Assembly: GCF_020884795.1 (NCBI RefSeq)
Contig: NZ_BBZF01000014.1
Location: 406,953-470,952 of the forward strand
DNA length: 64,000 nt
DNA from: Micromonospora okii
GTDB taxonomy: Bacteria > Actinomycetota > Actinomycetes > Mycobacteriales > Micromonosporaceae
Reading direction: 5' to 3'
How positions within the stretch are numbered: the stretch's first letter is position 1; every line of letters starts with the position of its first letter. A program made the translations under genes and the position numbers. The notes beneath the pieces are model-generated. The model had not been told where the DNA came from and did no database searches. It saw only the letters and a list, made by a program, of their open reading frames with translations. Of this stretch, positions 38,136 to 46,071 are shown one piece after another.

Positions 38136-38404
38136 TGGGGGCACACCCACCGAGGTACGCGGGCGGCCCGTGCTTCGTCTGCGGCGAGCCGTGGCCGTGC
38201 TTCGAGCGGCAGTTGTCGACTCTCGCCGAGTTCGCCGGTCGGGGGGAACTGCTCGTGGCGTACATGGGTGACTGGTACCGCCTGGGGGTCGAGGAGCGCC
38301 GACGGCGCGGCCTGCCGCCCGACCCGGGCATGGAGCTGCGGCACCTGGGGTGGCTCGACATGGTCCTGCCCGCGCAGGGCGAGCAGCGCAGCGGCGATGT
38401 CTGA
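38135..38404 (+). CDS. hypothetical protein with CxxC-type cysteines
   Basis: An 89-aa protein beginning MGAHPPRYAGGPCFVCGEPW. Cysteines in GPCFVCGEPWPC could bind a metal. The remaining sequence (LLVAYMGDWYRLGVEERRRR) is not diagnostic. ATG 38135 shares its first base with the preceding stop; GTG 38132 is an alternative. Middle gene of the 37848-38684 cluster. Function unknown. Confidence 0.6.
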   Translation: MGAHPPRYAGGPCFVCGEPWPCFERQLSTLAEFAGRGELLVAYMGDWYRLGVEERRRRGLPPDPGMELRHLGWLDMVLPAQGEQRSGDV

Positions 38405-38684
38405 GGCCGCGCCGCCCAGAAGGCCCGTGCCGGGCGACCTTCTGCACGTCACCCGTGCCGCCAGCGTGCAGTTCGTCCGGCCCGTCCTCTTCCGCGTCAT
38501 CCGCGTCCACGACGACTGGCACACCTATCACGGCTGGCTCTGGCTCGACGGCTACCAGATGGGCGCCAACGGAGATGCCGTGAAACGTCGCTCGCTCTAC
38601 GTCCGGCCGGCGGGGCTGCGATGGCTCAACTCCACCGCGAGGACATCGGCCCCACCCCGCCCGCCGGTCACGCGGACCACATAG
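38397..38684 (+). CDS. hypothetical protein, third of the cluster
   Basis: A 95-aa protein beginning MSEAAPPRRPVPGDLLHVTR and containing VIRVHDDWHTYHGWLWLDGY, then RRSLYVRPAGL, a small beta-rich domain by appearance. Its ATG overlaps the previous stop by 8 nt. No family is recognised. A 14-bp perfect hairpin follows (38732-38773). Confidence 0.6.
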   Translation: MSEAAPPRRPVPGDLLHVTRAASVQFVRPVLFRVIRVHDDWHTYHGWLWLDGYQMGANGDAVKRRSLYVRPAGLRWLNSTARTSAPPRPPVTRTT

Positions 38685-38731
38685 CCGCCCACGGATGGAC
38701 TCGTACCTGAAGGAGGCGGGACCCAACACGG

Positions 38732-38773
38732 CCGCGCCGCCGCGTCCCAGCTCGGGGAAACGCGGCGGCGCGG
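38732..38773. terminator. bidirectional 14-bp hairpin terminator
   Basis: CCGCGCCGCCGCGT (38732-38745) and ACGCGGCGGCGCGG (38760-38773) are exact complements around a 14-nt loop. It lies between the convergent hypothetical gene and chitinase gene and can serve both. Confidence 0.75.
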
Positions 38774-38786
38774 TGGTGCGGGTAGG

Positions 38787-40109
38787 TCAGGGAGTCCAGA
38801 GGCCGGTGGCGATCGTCTTGGTCAGGGTGGCCCTGTCGTCGTCACCGTCGAGCGACCAGGCCATCGCCCCGCCGAGACGCTCCTTGCGGATGTAGAGCGC
38901 CTTCTGCAGCACGGTGGCCGGGTCGTCGTAGGTCCAGAAGGTGGTGCCGTTGAAGAGCCAGGCGTGCCCGCTACGCAGGTCGCGGTACATCCGGTAGCCC
39001 TGCGCGGGCAGGTTCTTCAGGACCTTGTAGTCCTCGGTGCCGGGCCCAAAGGTGCCCTGCGCCGGGCCGGTGGCCGGCTTGTACAGGCCGTTGCCGCCGC
39101 CGGTGACGCCGGTCCAGCCCTGGCCGTAGTACGGGATGCCGAGCACCAGCTTGCTGCGCGGCGCGCCCCGGTCGATCCAGGCGTTGATGGCTCGATCGGC
39201 GGTGAAGTCCGGGTTGTCCGGGGCAGCGGCCGGCCGGCGCAGCGCGGACTGCTGGTTGGTCACCGACTCCCAGGTGCCGTGGAAGTCGTAGCCCTGGACG
39301 GTGGCGAAGTCGAAGTCCTTGAAGATCTTCTTGGCCTCGAAGCCGGCGTCCATCGCGGCCGGGTTGGCCGTCAGGTACGCGGTCAGCTCGTAGTGCTTGC
39401 GGGTGACCCGGCCGTAGCCGTCGAGCTGGCGGCGGAACTCGGCGACCAGCGCGGTGAAGTTCTGCTTGTCCTCCGGGCGGATGATGTTGTCGGAATCACC
39501 CGCCGAGCCGGGCCACTCCCAGTCCAGGTCGATGCCGTCGAAGACACCGGCGGCCGAGCCGGGCCCGCCGGCCCCGCCGGCCTTCGGCAGGTTGCCCTTG
39601 ATGAACTGGTCCACACAGGAGGTGACGAAGGCCCGCCGGGACTCCGGCGTCAGGGCCGCGTCGGAGAAGTACGTCGACCAGCTCCAGCCGCCGAGCGAGA
39701 GGAGCACCCGCAGACCGGGGTGCTTCTTCTTGAGCTTGCGCAGCTGGTCGAAGTTGCCGTTCAGCGACTCGCCGGCCTTGTCGGCGACCCCGTCGACGCT
39801 CTCCTCGGCCGGCACCAGGCGCTGGTAGTCCGTCAAGGCGTCGCTCGATGCGCAGAGCCCTTCGGCTGTGACGTCGCCGAACGCGTAGTTGATGTGGGTC
39901 AGCTTCGCGGCGGCCCCGGAGGTGTCGAGCTTCTTGACCGTGTAGCCCCGGCCGTAGATGCCCCACTGGGTGAAGTAGCCGACCTGGTAGAAGCCGTCCC
40001 GCTGGGCCCTGGACGGCGATGCCTGGGCGGCGGCGATCGGGGTGCCGGCGGCGAGAACGGTCAGAGCGGTGGCAAAGGTGGCGAGGCGGCGGGGGAACGT
40101 TCCGCGCAT
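38787..40109 (-). CDS. secreted GH18 chitinase
   Basis: A 440-aa glycoside hydrolase. The start ATG 40109 has CGGGAGGGCAC upstream and gives a signal peptide (MRGTFPRRLATFATALTVLA, with AAAQA near residues 26-30). The GH18 active site DGIDLDWEW is complete, with catalytic Glu198; SLGGWSWSTYFS is the second conserved strand, and AMAWSLDGDD closes the barrel. No carbohydrate-binding domain is visible. It is expected to cut chitin outside the cell. The AAGGAAAG-type palindrome in its upstream region may be its operator. Confidence 0.94.
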   Translation of the reverse strand: MRGTFPRRLATFATALTVLAAGTPIAAAQASPSRAQRDGFYQVGYFTQWGIYGRGYTVKKLDTSGAAAKLTHINYAFGDVTAEGLCASSDALTDYQRLVPAEESVDGVADKAGESLNGNFDQLRKLKKKHPGLRVLLSLGGWSWSTYFSDAALTPESRRAFVTSCVDQFIKGNLPKAGGAGGPGSAAGVFDGIDLDWEWPGSAGDSDNIIRPEDKQNFTALVAEFRRQLDGYGRVTRKHYELTAYLTANPAAMDAGFEAKKIFKDFDFATVQGYDFHGTWESVTNQQSALRRPAAAPDNPDFTADRAINAWIDRGAPRSKLVLGIPYYGQGWTGVTGGGNGLYKPATGPAQGTFGPGTEDYKVLKNLPAQGYRMYRDLRSGHAWLFNGTTFWTYDDPATVLQKALYIRKERLGGAMAWSLDGDDDRATLTKTIATGLWTP

Positions 40110-40143
40110 GTGCCCTCCCGGGCGGTTGCTAAATAGTGAACAA

Positions 40144-40164
40144 ACTTTCCTGATCAAGGAAGGT
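40144..40164. promoter_or_regulatory. palindrome upstream of chitinase gene
   Basis: ACTTTCCT (40144-40151) and AGGAAGGT (40157-40164) are complementary except for one T-G pair. It lies 35 nt before the chitinase start. The AGGAAAGT half resembles sequences I recall before secreted hydrolase genes of actinomycetes, but I cannot confirm a named regulator. Confidence 0.35.
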
Positions 40165-40238
40165 AGATGCCGCCCCCGCCGAGGTCAAGGCCCTGTCGTG
40201 AGGGCATCTCATGACTGGCCACGCTTTGGTCGACTCCA

Positions 40239-40315
40239 TGATCGACTCCATGTCGGCGACAGAGCGGCATCCGTCGATCTTGGACACCGCCATGTCGCCG
40301 GCATGGAGTCGATCA
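40239..40315. repeat. dispersed repeat family 2, copy 2 (22-bp inverted arms)
   Basis: TGATCGACTCCATGTCGGCG followed by AC (40239-40260) pairs with a 22-nt arm at 40294-40315 (GTCGCCGGCATGGAGTCGAT, CA) with one mismatch. This copy is larger and more symmetric than those at 27.2 and 48.0 kb. It is immediately left of the cbs-derived direct repeat. Confidence 0.75.
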
Positions 40316-40327
40316 ACTGGCTGACTG

Positions 40328-40586
40328 GCGCGCAGGGCCCCGTCCCGTTACCAGGAAGGGGCCCTGCGGCACGTCGTCGGGTCAGCGGCCCCCGAGGTGG
40401 GCCAGGAGATCCTGTCGGGTCAGCACGCCCTTGGGCTTGCCGTCGACCAGCACCAGCGCCGCGTCCGACTTCTCCAGCAGCGCGACCGCCTCGCTCACCG
40501 GCTGCCCACCGCCGATCATCGGCAGCGGGTCGGAGGTGTGCCGCTCGATCGTGTCGTGCAGGTGCGCCTGGCCGGTGAACAGGGCG
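40328..40586. repeat. left 259-bp direct repeat, a copy of the cbs 3' end and terminator
   Basis: This segment is the same length as, and matches, 44091-44349 with 10 differences counted by eye (about 96% identity) and no gaps. It begins in the terminator hairpin arm and ends at AACAGGGCG, where cbs sequence stops and a CRISPR repeat continues. The terminator copy has decayed (the 14-bp stem is reduced to AGGGCCCC/GGGGCCCT). Confidence 0.92.
40382..40586 (-). pseudogene. truncated cystathionine beta-synthase C-terminus (CBS domain stub)
   Basis: On the minus strand this encodes the last 67 residues of the cbs gene at 44145-45515 (FTGQAHLHDTIERHTSDPLP, MIGGGQPVSEAVALLEKSDA, GVLTRQDLLAHLGGR), with a stop at 40382. 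The final residues differ only in LGGR versus LGAR. No start codon or upstream enzyme domain is present; the 5' side joins directly to a CRISPR repeat. It is a dead fragment left by a duplication or integration event. Confidence 0.9.
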
Positions 40587-40856
40587 CCCAGCGCATGCGG
40601 GGGTGATCCCGCCGGCTGGATGACTTTCTCCCACGCGAACATCTGCTCCCCGCGCACGCGGGGGTGATCCGTAGACGGTGTCGTACTCGCCCCCGTCGGC
40701 GTCCTGCTCCCCGCGCACACGGGGGTGATCCCGACGACGACCACGGCGCGGCGCGGTCGCTGCTCCCCTCGAACCCAGGGGTGATCCGCCGACGCCGCCG
40801 GAATCCGGGCGGCCGAGACCACAAGCGACTGCTCCCCGCGTACGCGGCGGTGATCT
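40587..40856 (+). CRISPR. degenerate CRISPR remnant (5 repeats, partly decayed)
   Basis: Remnant repeats lie at 40587-40609 (5' part replaced by cbs sequence, CATG type), 40643-40670 (CACG type), 40704-40731 (CACACG), 40760-40787 (CTCGAACCCAGG, badly decayed) and 40829-40856 (GTACGCGGCGG, end GATCT). Spacers are 33, 33, 28 and 41 nt; the last two no longer have normal length. No leader is present. Orientation matches both intact arrays. It appears to be the worn-out end of a former array. Confidence 0.85.
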
Positions 40857-40905
40857 CTGCGGGTGAACCGCGTGGATCGGCGGTCATGTCGTGGTGGAAC
40901 GCGAC

Positions 40906-41784
40906 TCAAGACGAGAGGCCGACGGCTCTGGCGAGGGCCGCCACGTCGGCCGGGAGTGCTCCGCCGCGCTCCAGGTCGGCGAGGACGGTACGCGCCGCCG
41001 GCCGTAGCCGGACCTCGGCAGGTGCGGCGCGGTCTGCCTGGACCAAGGCCCGTCCCGCCGCCAGCAGGTCGCCCACTTGGAGATAGGCCCGTGCGATGTC
41101 GAGCAGGTACGCGGCGCGGTGCTCGACCGGTAGCCGCCGCCACTGCCCGAAGCTGACGACCTCGGTATGTCCGGTGATCGCCTCGTGGATGTCGCCGAGG
41201 TCGGCGGCGGTGGTGACCCGCGCCAGCGCGACGGCGACCGGGCTGAAGCCCATTCGGTGCGGGTCGTTGGTGTCGTCCACCTGCGCGGCGATCTGGGCTG
41301 CCTGGTCGAGGAGTTCGCGTGCGCCGCCGGAGTCTGCGCAGGCTGCGGCGGCGTGGGCGGCTTCGAGCAGCAGTGCGCCGCGTAGCGGCATCATGTCGGG
41401 GGCGTCGTAGGGCGGCCGGTGCGTGGTGATGCGGTGTGCGGCGGGGAGGGTGGCGGCCAGGGCGAGTCGGGGACGGTCGAGGTCGCGTAGTGCTCGGGCG
41501 AGCGGCACGACGGCCGACGCGGACAGGGGCGGGTCACCGCTGGCTATGGCCATCGCCCGGTCGGCGGCCAGCCAGCCGAGGTCGGCCTCGCCGAGTTTGA
41601 CCAGCACGGACGCGGTGATCCGGTATGCCTGTACCAGCAGGTCCGTCGCCTCGCCGTCCCCGCTGGCGGTGTGGGCCTGTTGGACGTCGCCGAGCAGGCC
41701 GGGCAGCGCCCGCAGCAGTCCGGGGTAGTCGGCATGGTCGTACGTCAGCCAGGCATGTCCGACCCGCCCGGCCAGTTCCCGCAC
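40906..41784 (-). pseudogene. C-terminal part of an XRE/TPR-type regulator, N-terminal HTH missing
   Basis: About 290 residues of helical, TPR-like protein (VRELAGRVGHAWLTYDHADY, ARALRDLDRPRLALAATLPA, AYLLDIARAYLQVGDLLAAG). It looks like the C-terminal two-thirds of the roughly 400-aa actinobacterial regulators that begin with an XRE helix-turn-helix. Reading upstream in frame gives a short linker (CYDTTPADPDAPTSTL), then a stop about 40 codons above the first usable GTG; no helix-turn-helix is found. It may still be expressed as a short protein. Divergent from the GntR gene and flanked by CRISPR sequences on both sides. Confidence 0.55.
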
Positions 41785-41868
41785 GAGCGTCGAGGTCGGG
41801 GCATCGGGGTCGGCGGGGGTGGTGTCGTAGCAAGCGAGGGCTTGTGGTTAGTGATGACCTTGCCGACC

Positions 41869-41874
41869 TAGACT
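41869..41874 (+). promoter_or_regulatory. -10 element for a leaderless GntR transcript
   Basis: TAGACT lies 7 nt before the GTG of the GntR gene, and no Shine-Dalgarno sequence is visible. This fits a leaderless mRNA starting at or next to the GTG. No good -35 element is seen. Confidence 0.4.
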
Positions 41875-41881
41875 TTTGCTC

Positions 41882-42106
41882 GTGCCATACGAGCAGGCTG
41901 AGTACCGCCGCATTGCTGACGGCATCGCCGGGCAAATCAGGTCCGGCGAGCTGAAGGCACACGACAAGCTGCCCTCCACCGCCGAACTCGCCGAGAAGCA
42001 CCATGTCTCGCTGGCCACGGTGAACCGGGCCTTCGGTCTGCTGCACGATCGCGGCCTGGTGTACGGCAAGCAGGGCAAGGGCGTCTTCGTAGCAGAGGCT
42101 AATTAG
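41882..42106 (+). CDS. small GntR-family regulator (HTH only)
   Basis: A 74-aa protein, start GTG 41882. It consists only of the winged helix-turn-helix (YRRIADGIAGQIRSGELKAH, LPSTAELAEKHHVSLATVNR, RDHGLV-like HDRGLVYGKQGKGVFVAE). There is no effector domain, unlike most GntR proteins of about 240 aa; single-domain versions are common in Streptomyces and Micromonospora. It is probably a DNA-binding regulator of neighbouring genes. Its stop lies 42 nt before the leader of CRISPR array 2. Confidence 0.88.
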   Translation: MPYEQAEYRRIADGIAGQIRSGELKAHDKLPSTAELAEKHHVSLATVNRAFGLLHDRGLVYGKQGKGVFVAEAN

Positions 42107-42147
42107 ACTGCTGTGGATCGCGGGAGGAAACGCCACCAGGAGATGAC

Positions 42148-42208
42148 CTTGCACCGCAAAGTGAAGGAAAACAAGGAAGTTGATCTTTAGCACCCCAGGT
42201 CAAGAAGT
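42148..42208 (+). promoter_or_regulatory. leader of CRISPR array 2
   Basis: 61 nt before the first repeat, nearly identical to the array 1 leader (five differences by eye). The shared core is AAGTGAAGGAAAAC, then AGGAAGTTGATCTTTAGC and AGGTCAAGAAGT. Homologous leaders suggest both arrays acquire spacers through the same Cas1-Cas2 and Cascade machinery. Confidence 0.8.
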
Positions 42209-42969
42209 CTGCTCCCCGCGCACGCGGGGGTGATCCCGCGCCCTCGATCACCCGGCCGCGCACCGGACGCTGCTCCCCGCGCACGCGGGGGTGATCCCCG
42301 TGAACCCGACCGTAACCGCGAAGGCGTGGACCTGCTCCCCGCGCACGCGGGGGTGATCCACGGCAGGCGATTCCTTCGGGTCGCTCTTGTCGCTGCTCCC
42401 CGCGCACGCGGGGGTGATCCCTGGATCGCGGTCATGAGCCGGCCATCCGCGTACTGCTCCCCGCGCACGCGGGGGTGATCCCGCTCCATCCCCTACGGGG
42501 AGGTGCCCAAGTTCCTGCTCCCCGCGCACGCGGGGGTGATCCCAACCCCGACGGCGCCCAGTCGGAGCAGATTGACTGCTCCCCGCGCACGCGGGGGTGA
42601 TCCGGCCGACGACTTCGCCCCAACGGTGGGCGCGTACTGCTCCCCGCGCACGCGGGGGTGATCCCTGCCGAACCGCCCTGACCGTCAACAGCACGGGCTG
42701 CTCCCCGCGCACGCGGGGGTGATCCCGCGGAGGAGGGAACGTTGTACTGGTCGAGCGGCTGCTCCCCGCGCACGCGGGGGTGATCCGATGCTCCGCGACA
42801 TGGGCGCCCCGGAGTCGGGCTACTCCCCGCGCACGCGGGGGTGATCCGGTGGAGTGCGTGTAGAACCATCCGGCCTGGCCCTGCTCCCCGCGCACGCGGG
42901 GGTGATCCGCGAGTCCTGACCCATGGCCATTCTGGCCCACGCTGCTCCCCGCACACGCGGGGGTGATCC
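42209..42969 (+). CRISPR. type I-E CRISPR array 2: 13 repeats, 12 spacers
   Basis: Repeats start at 42209, 42270, 42332, then every 61 nt to 42942. The repeat is CTGCTCCCCGCGCACGCGGG plus GGTGATCC, differing from array 1 at one palindrome position (CACG versus CATG). Variants near the trailer end are CTACTCC at 42820 and CGCACACGCG at 42942. The first period is 61, the second 62 (34-nt spacer). All spacers look unique. No cas gene is adjacent. Confidence 0.97.
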
Positions 42970-43104
42970 GGTCAGGATGCAGGGCCTTGTTTTGGAAGCA
43001 CGACTGAGCATCGTCCTGGACCGGTTGGGGTAGCTGCGGCCAGCCAGCCAGATGGGCAGACGTCTCGATTCAATTCGATACACGCGAATAGGCCCATCTC
43101 GCTG

Positions 43105-43139
43105 TTGACCCGATCATGCTAGACGTGGGATATATCCCA
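43105..43139 (+). promoter_or_regulatory. sigma70-type promoter with overlapping palindromic operator
   Basis: TTGACC (43105-43110), 18-nt spacer, GATATA (43129-43134). The -10 element is inside the perfect 14-bp palindrome TGGGATATATCCCA (43126-43139). It lies about 118 nt before the secreted-protein gene. Overlap of operator and -10 suggests repression, possibly by a helix-turn-helix protein. Both motifs are seen; function is inferred. Confidence 0.55.
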
Positions 43140-43256
43140 GGGGTCGTCAAACGCCTTCAAGACCACCGACGTACGAGCGCGCCTTGGCGATCCCCTTGAA
43201 CACCGTGAGCCATTGCAGACCGGTTCAGAATCCGATCACGACAGAAGGAGTACGTG

Positions 43257-43877
43257 ATGAACCTCCGGTCCACTCGGCCCCACAAAACGAGGCGCGTGCT
43301 GACGGGCGCGGCACTGCTGGCGATGACCGTGGCCATGGTGCCCACGATCGCTTCGGCAGCGATTCCTCACTCCGCCACCGGCCAGATCAATGCCTGCTAC
43401 ACCATCAGTTCTGGTGCGATCCGCGTGATCGACACCGAGGCCGGCCAGACGTGCGACGCTACTGAGCGGCCGTTGGGTTGGCCGTCGGCGGGCACTGCGG
43501 CCACCCAGTACCAGACATCCGCACCGGTTCTCCTGGTGCTGGGCGGCGGCGGTGTCACCACCGTCCTCCCGGGACCGGTCCTGCCGGCCGGCCACTACGA
43601 CGTCACCCTGGGAACCATGCTCATCAACCCCACTGCACAGTCGGACGTCGTGAGATGCGGCCTTTACAACGGAGCCGGCGGATTGCTGAGGGGTGACGCC
43701 GTTTCGATGCCCACCAGCTCCTACGAAAGCACCAGCATCTCTGTGCTGGTCACCCTGACCACTCCGGATCGAATCAACGCGCAGTGCCTGCACGACATCA
43801 ATACGCCATCCAACGGAGCCCGCCTCCAGGTCTACTACGCCAACATCGTGGCGCGGAAAATAGCACAGCGCTTCTAG
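43257..43877 (+). CDS. secreted protein of unknown function
   Basis: A 206-aa protein with ATG 43257 (GTG 43254 in frame) and AGAAGGAG 6 nt upstream. The signal peptide is MNLRSTRPHKTRRVLTGAAL with a hydrophobic core and likely cleavage after ASA (about residue 34). The mature start, GQINACYTISSGAIRVIDTE, then CDATERPLGW, resembles the short cysteine-containing module (ACY, GxxRVID, C, E, LxW) found in many actinobacterial exported proteins. The remaining beta-rich domain is not recognised. It lies inside the CRISPR island and has a regulated-looking promoter. Confidence 0.8.
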   Translation: MNLRSTRPHKTRRVLTGAALLAMTVAMVPTIASAAIPHSATGQINACYTISSGAIRVIDTEAGQTCDATERPLGWPSAGTAATQYQTSAPVLLVLGGGGVTTVLPGPVLPAGHYDVTLGTMLINPTAQSDVVRCGLYNGAGGLLRGDAVSMPTSSYESTSISVLVTLTTPDRINAQCLHDINTPSNGARLQVYYANIVARKIAQRF

Positions 43878-43884
43878 GCCCTGT

Positions 43885-44035
43885 TTCATGAGCCCTGGTC
43901 GGAGCCATTCGTTGATCGTGGCGCTGCGCATGGTGACGTGGTAGCAAACGGCGATTTTGTCGTACCGGATGGGCCAGGGCTTGGTTGCGTACGCCTTGGC
44001 GGCCAGGACCCGGTCCGGTCGCGGGCGCGGCCGGC
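43885..44035 (-). pseudogene. IS5-type transposase relic
   Basis: In one minus-strand frame the sequence reads PDRVLAAKAYATKPWPIRYD, then KIAVCYHVTMRSATINEWLR. This joins an IS5-family motif (PDRVLADKAY-like) directly to the C-terminal RYDKxAxxY block, with about 60 residues missing in between. No inverted repeats or start codon are seen. It is an eroded insertion sequence fragment between the secreted protein gene and the right direct repeat. Confidence 0.6.
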
Positions 44036-44096
44036 CCGCACCCGACTGAGGAACCCGGCCACTCGGTGCCCGGAGAGGGCTTCCTCGTCAGCGCGC

Positions 44097-44128
44097 AGGG
44101 CCCCGTCCCGTTACCGGGACGGGGCCCT
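44097..44128 (-). terminator. 14-bp hairpin terminator of cbs
   Basis: AGGGCCCCGTCCCG (44097-44110) and CGGGACGGGGCCCT (44115-44128) are exact complements with a TTAC loop, 17 nt past the cbs stop. It is one of the strongest hairpins in the window. Confidence 0.85.
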
Positions 44129-44144
44129 GCGGCACGTCGTCGGG

Positions 44145-45515
<1,371 letters not shown>

Positions 45516-45584
45516 CTCGTTGTGCCCTTCGTTGCGGCGCTCCGGCGACGGCGGCCGGGCATGGGATTCTCAGGGTACGTGCCC

Positions 45585-45941
45585 TCAGGGCACCACATGG
45601 CCCGGGATGACGGAGCTGCGCCGCGCCTCCCACTCCAGGAACCGCTCGGTCTCGGAGAGCACCGCGCCGGCCAGCCAGGTCACCATCACCGCGTCGTCGG
45701 CCAGGCCGAAGATCGCCAGCGGGATCTCCGGGAGCAGGTCGATCGGGGAGACGATGTACGCCGTCGCGGCGGTCATCAGGGCCAGCCGGAGGCCGCCGTC
45801 GTACTCGCCCCGGCTGGTGGCCCGGATCATCCGGGGCAGCGCCGCCAGCCGGGCGCCCAGCGCCGGGCCGCCCCTCGCCCCGGCGGTCAGTGCCCGGGCC
45901 AGCGCCCCGAACGCCGCGCCCCGCTTCAGTGTCTTCCCCAT
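45585..45941 (-). CDS. DUF1232 (YkvA-type) membrane protein
   Basis: A 118-aa protein. DUF1232 is recognised by the segment ALMTAATAYIVSPIDLLPEI, with SPIDLLPEIPL the hallmark. One or two membrane helices are predicted (residues 48-65 and 70-90). ATG 45941 follows GAGAGGGGC about 7 nt upstream. Function in this family is not established. The stop lies in a small GTGCCC/GGGCAC hairpin. 69 nt separate it from the cbs start, so the two might be co-transcribed with DUF1232 first. Confidence 0.82.
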   Translation of the reverse strand: MGKTLKRGAAFGALARALTAGARGGPALGARLAALPRMIRATSRGEYDGGLRLALMTAATAYIVSPIDLLPEIPLAIFGLADDAVMVTWLAGAVLSETERFLEWEARRSSVIPGHVVP

Positions 45942-46057
45942 CTCCACGCCCCTCTCCGAGCCCACAGCTTGCGGTGTCCACGCAAGTGGTACCCGAAACG
46001 GTCGGGTCCCAGCCGTCCGGCGGCCGGCTCGACGACAGCGAAGCGTCGTGACGGCGC

Positions 46058-46063
46058 GATAAT
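46058..46063 (+). promoter_or_regulatory. -10 element implying leaderless SGNH mRNA
   Basis: GATAAT lies 8 nt before the ATG at 46072, and no Shine-Dalgarno sequence is present. The transcript probably starts at or near the ATG. A -35 element is not evident. Confidence 0.45.
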
Positions 46064-46071
46064 GTCGGGGT

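Noticed and set aside
38787..40109. Possible DasR operator (TGGTCTAGACCA type) before chitinase
   Set aside because: No such sequence was found in the 120 nt upstream; only an AGGAAAGT-type palindrome is present.
41534..42193. A 219-codon minus-strand frame overlapping the GntR gene
   Set aside because: Frame composition differs from real genes and it is antisense to a clear winged-helix protein.
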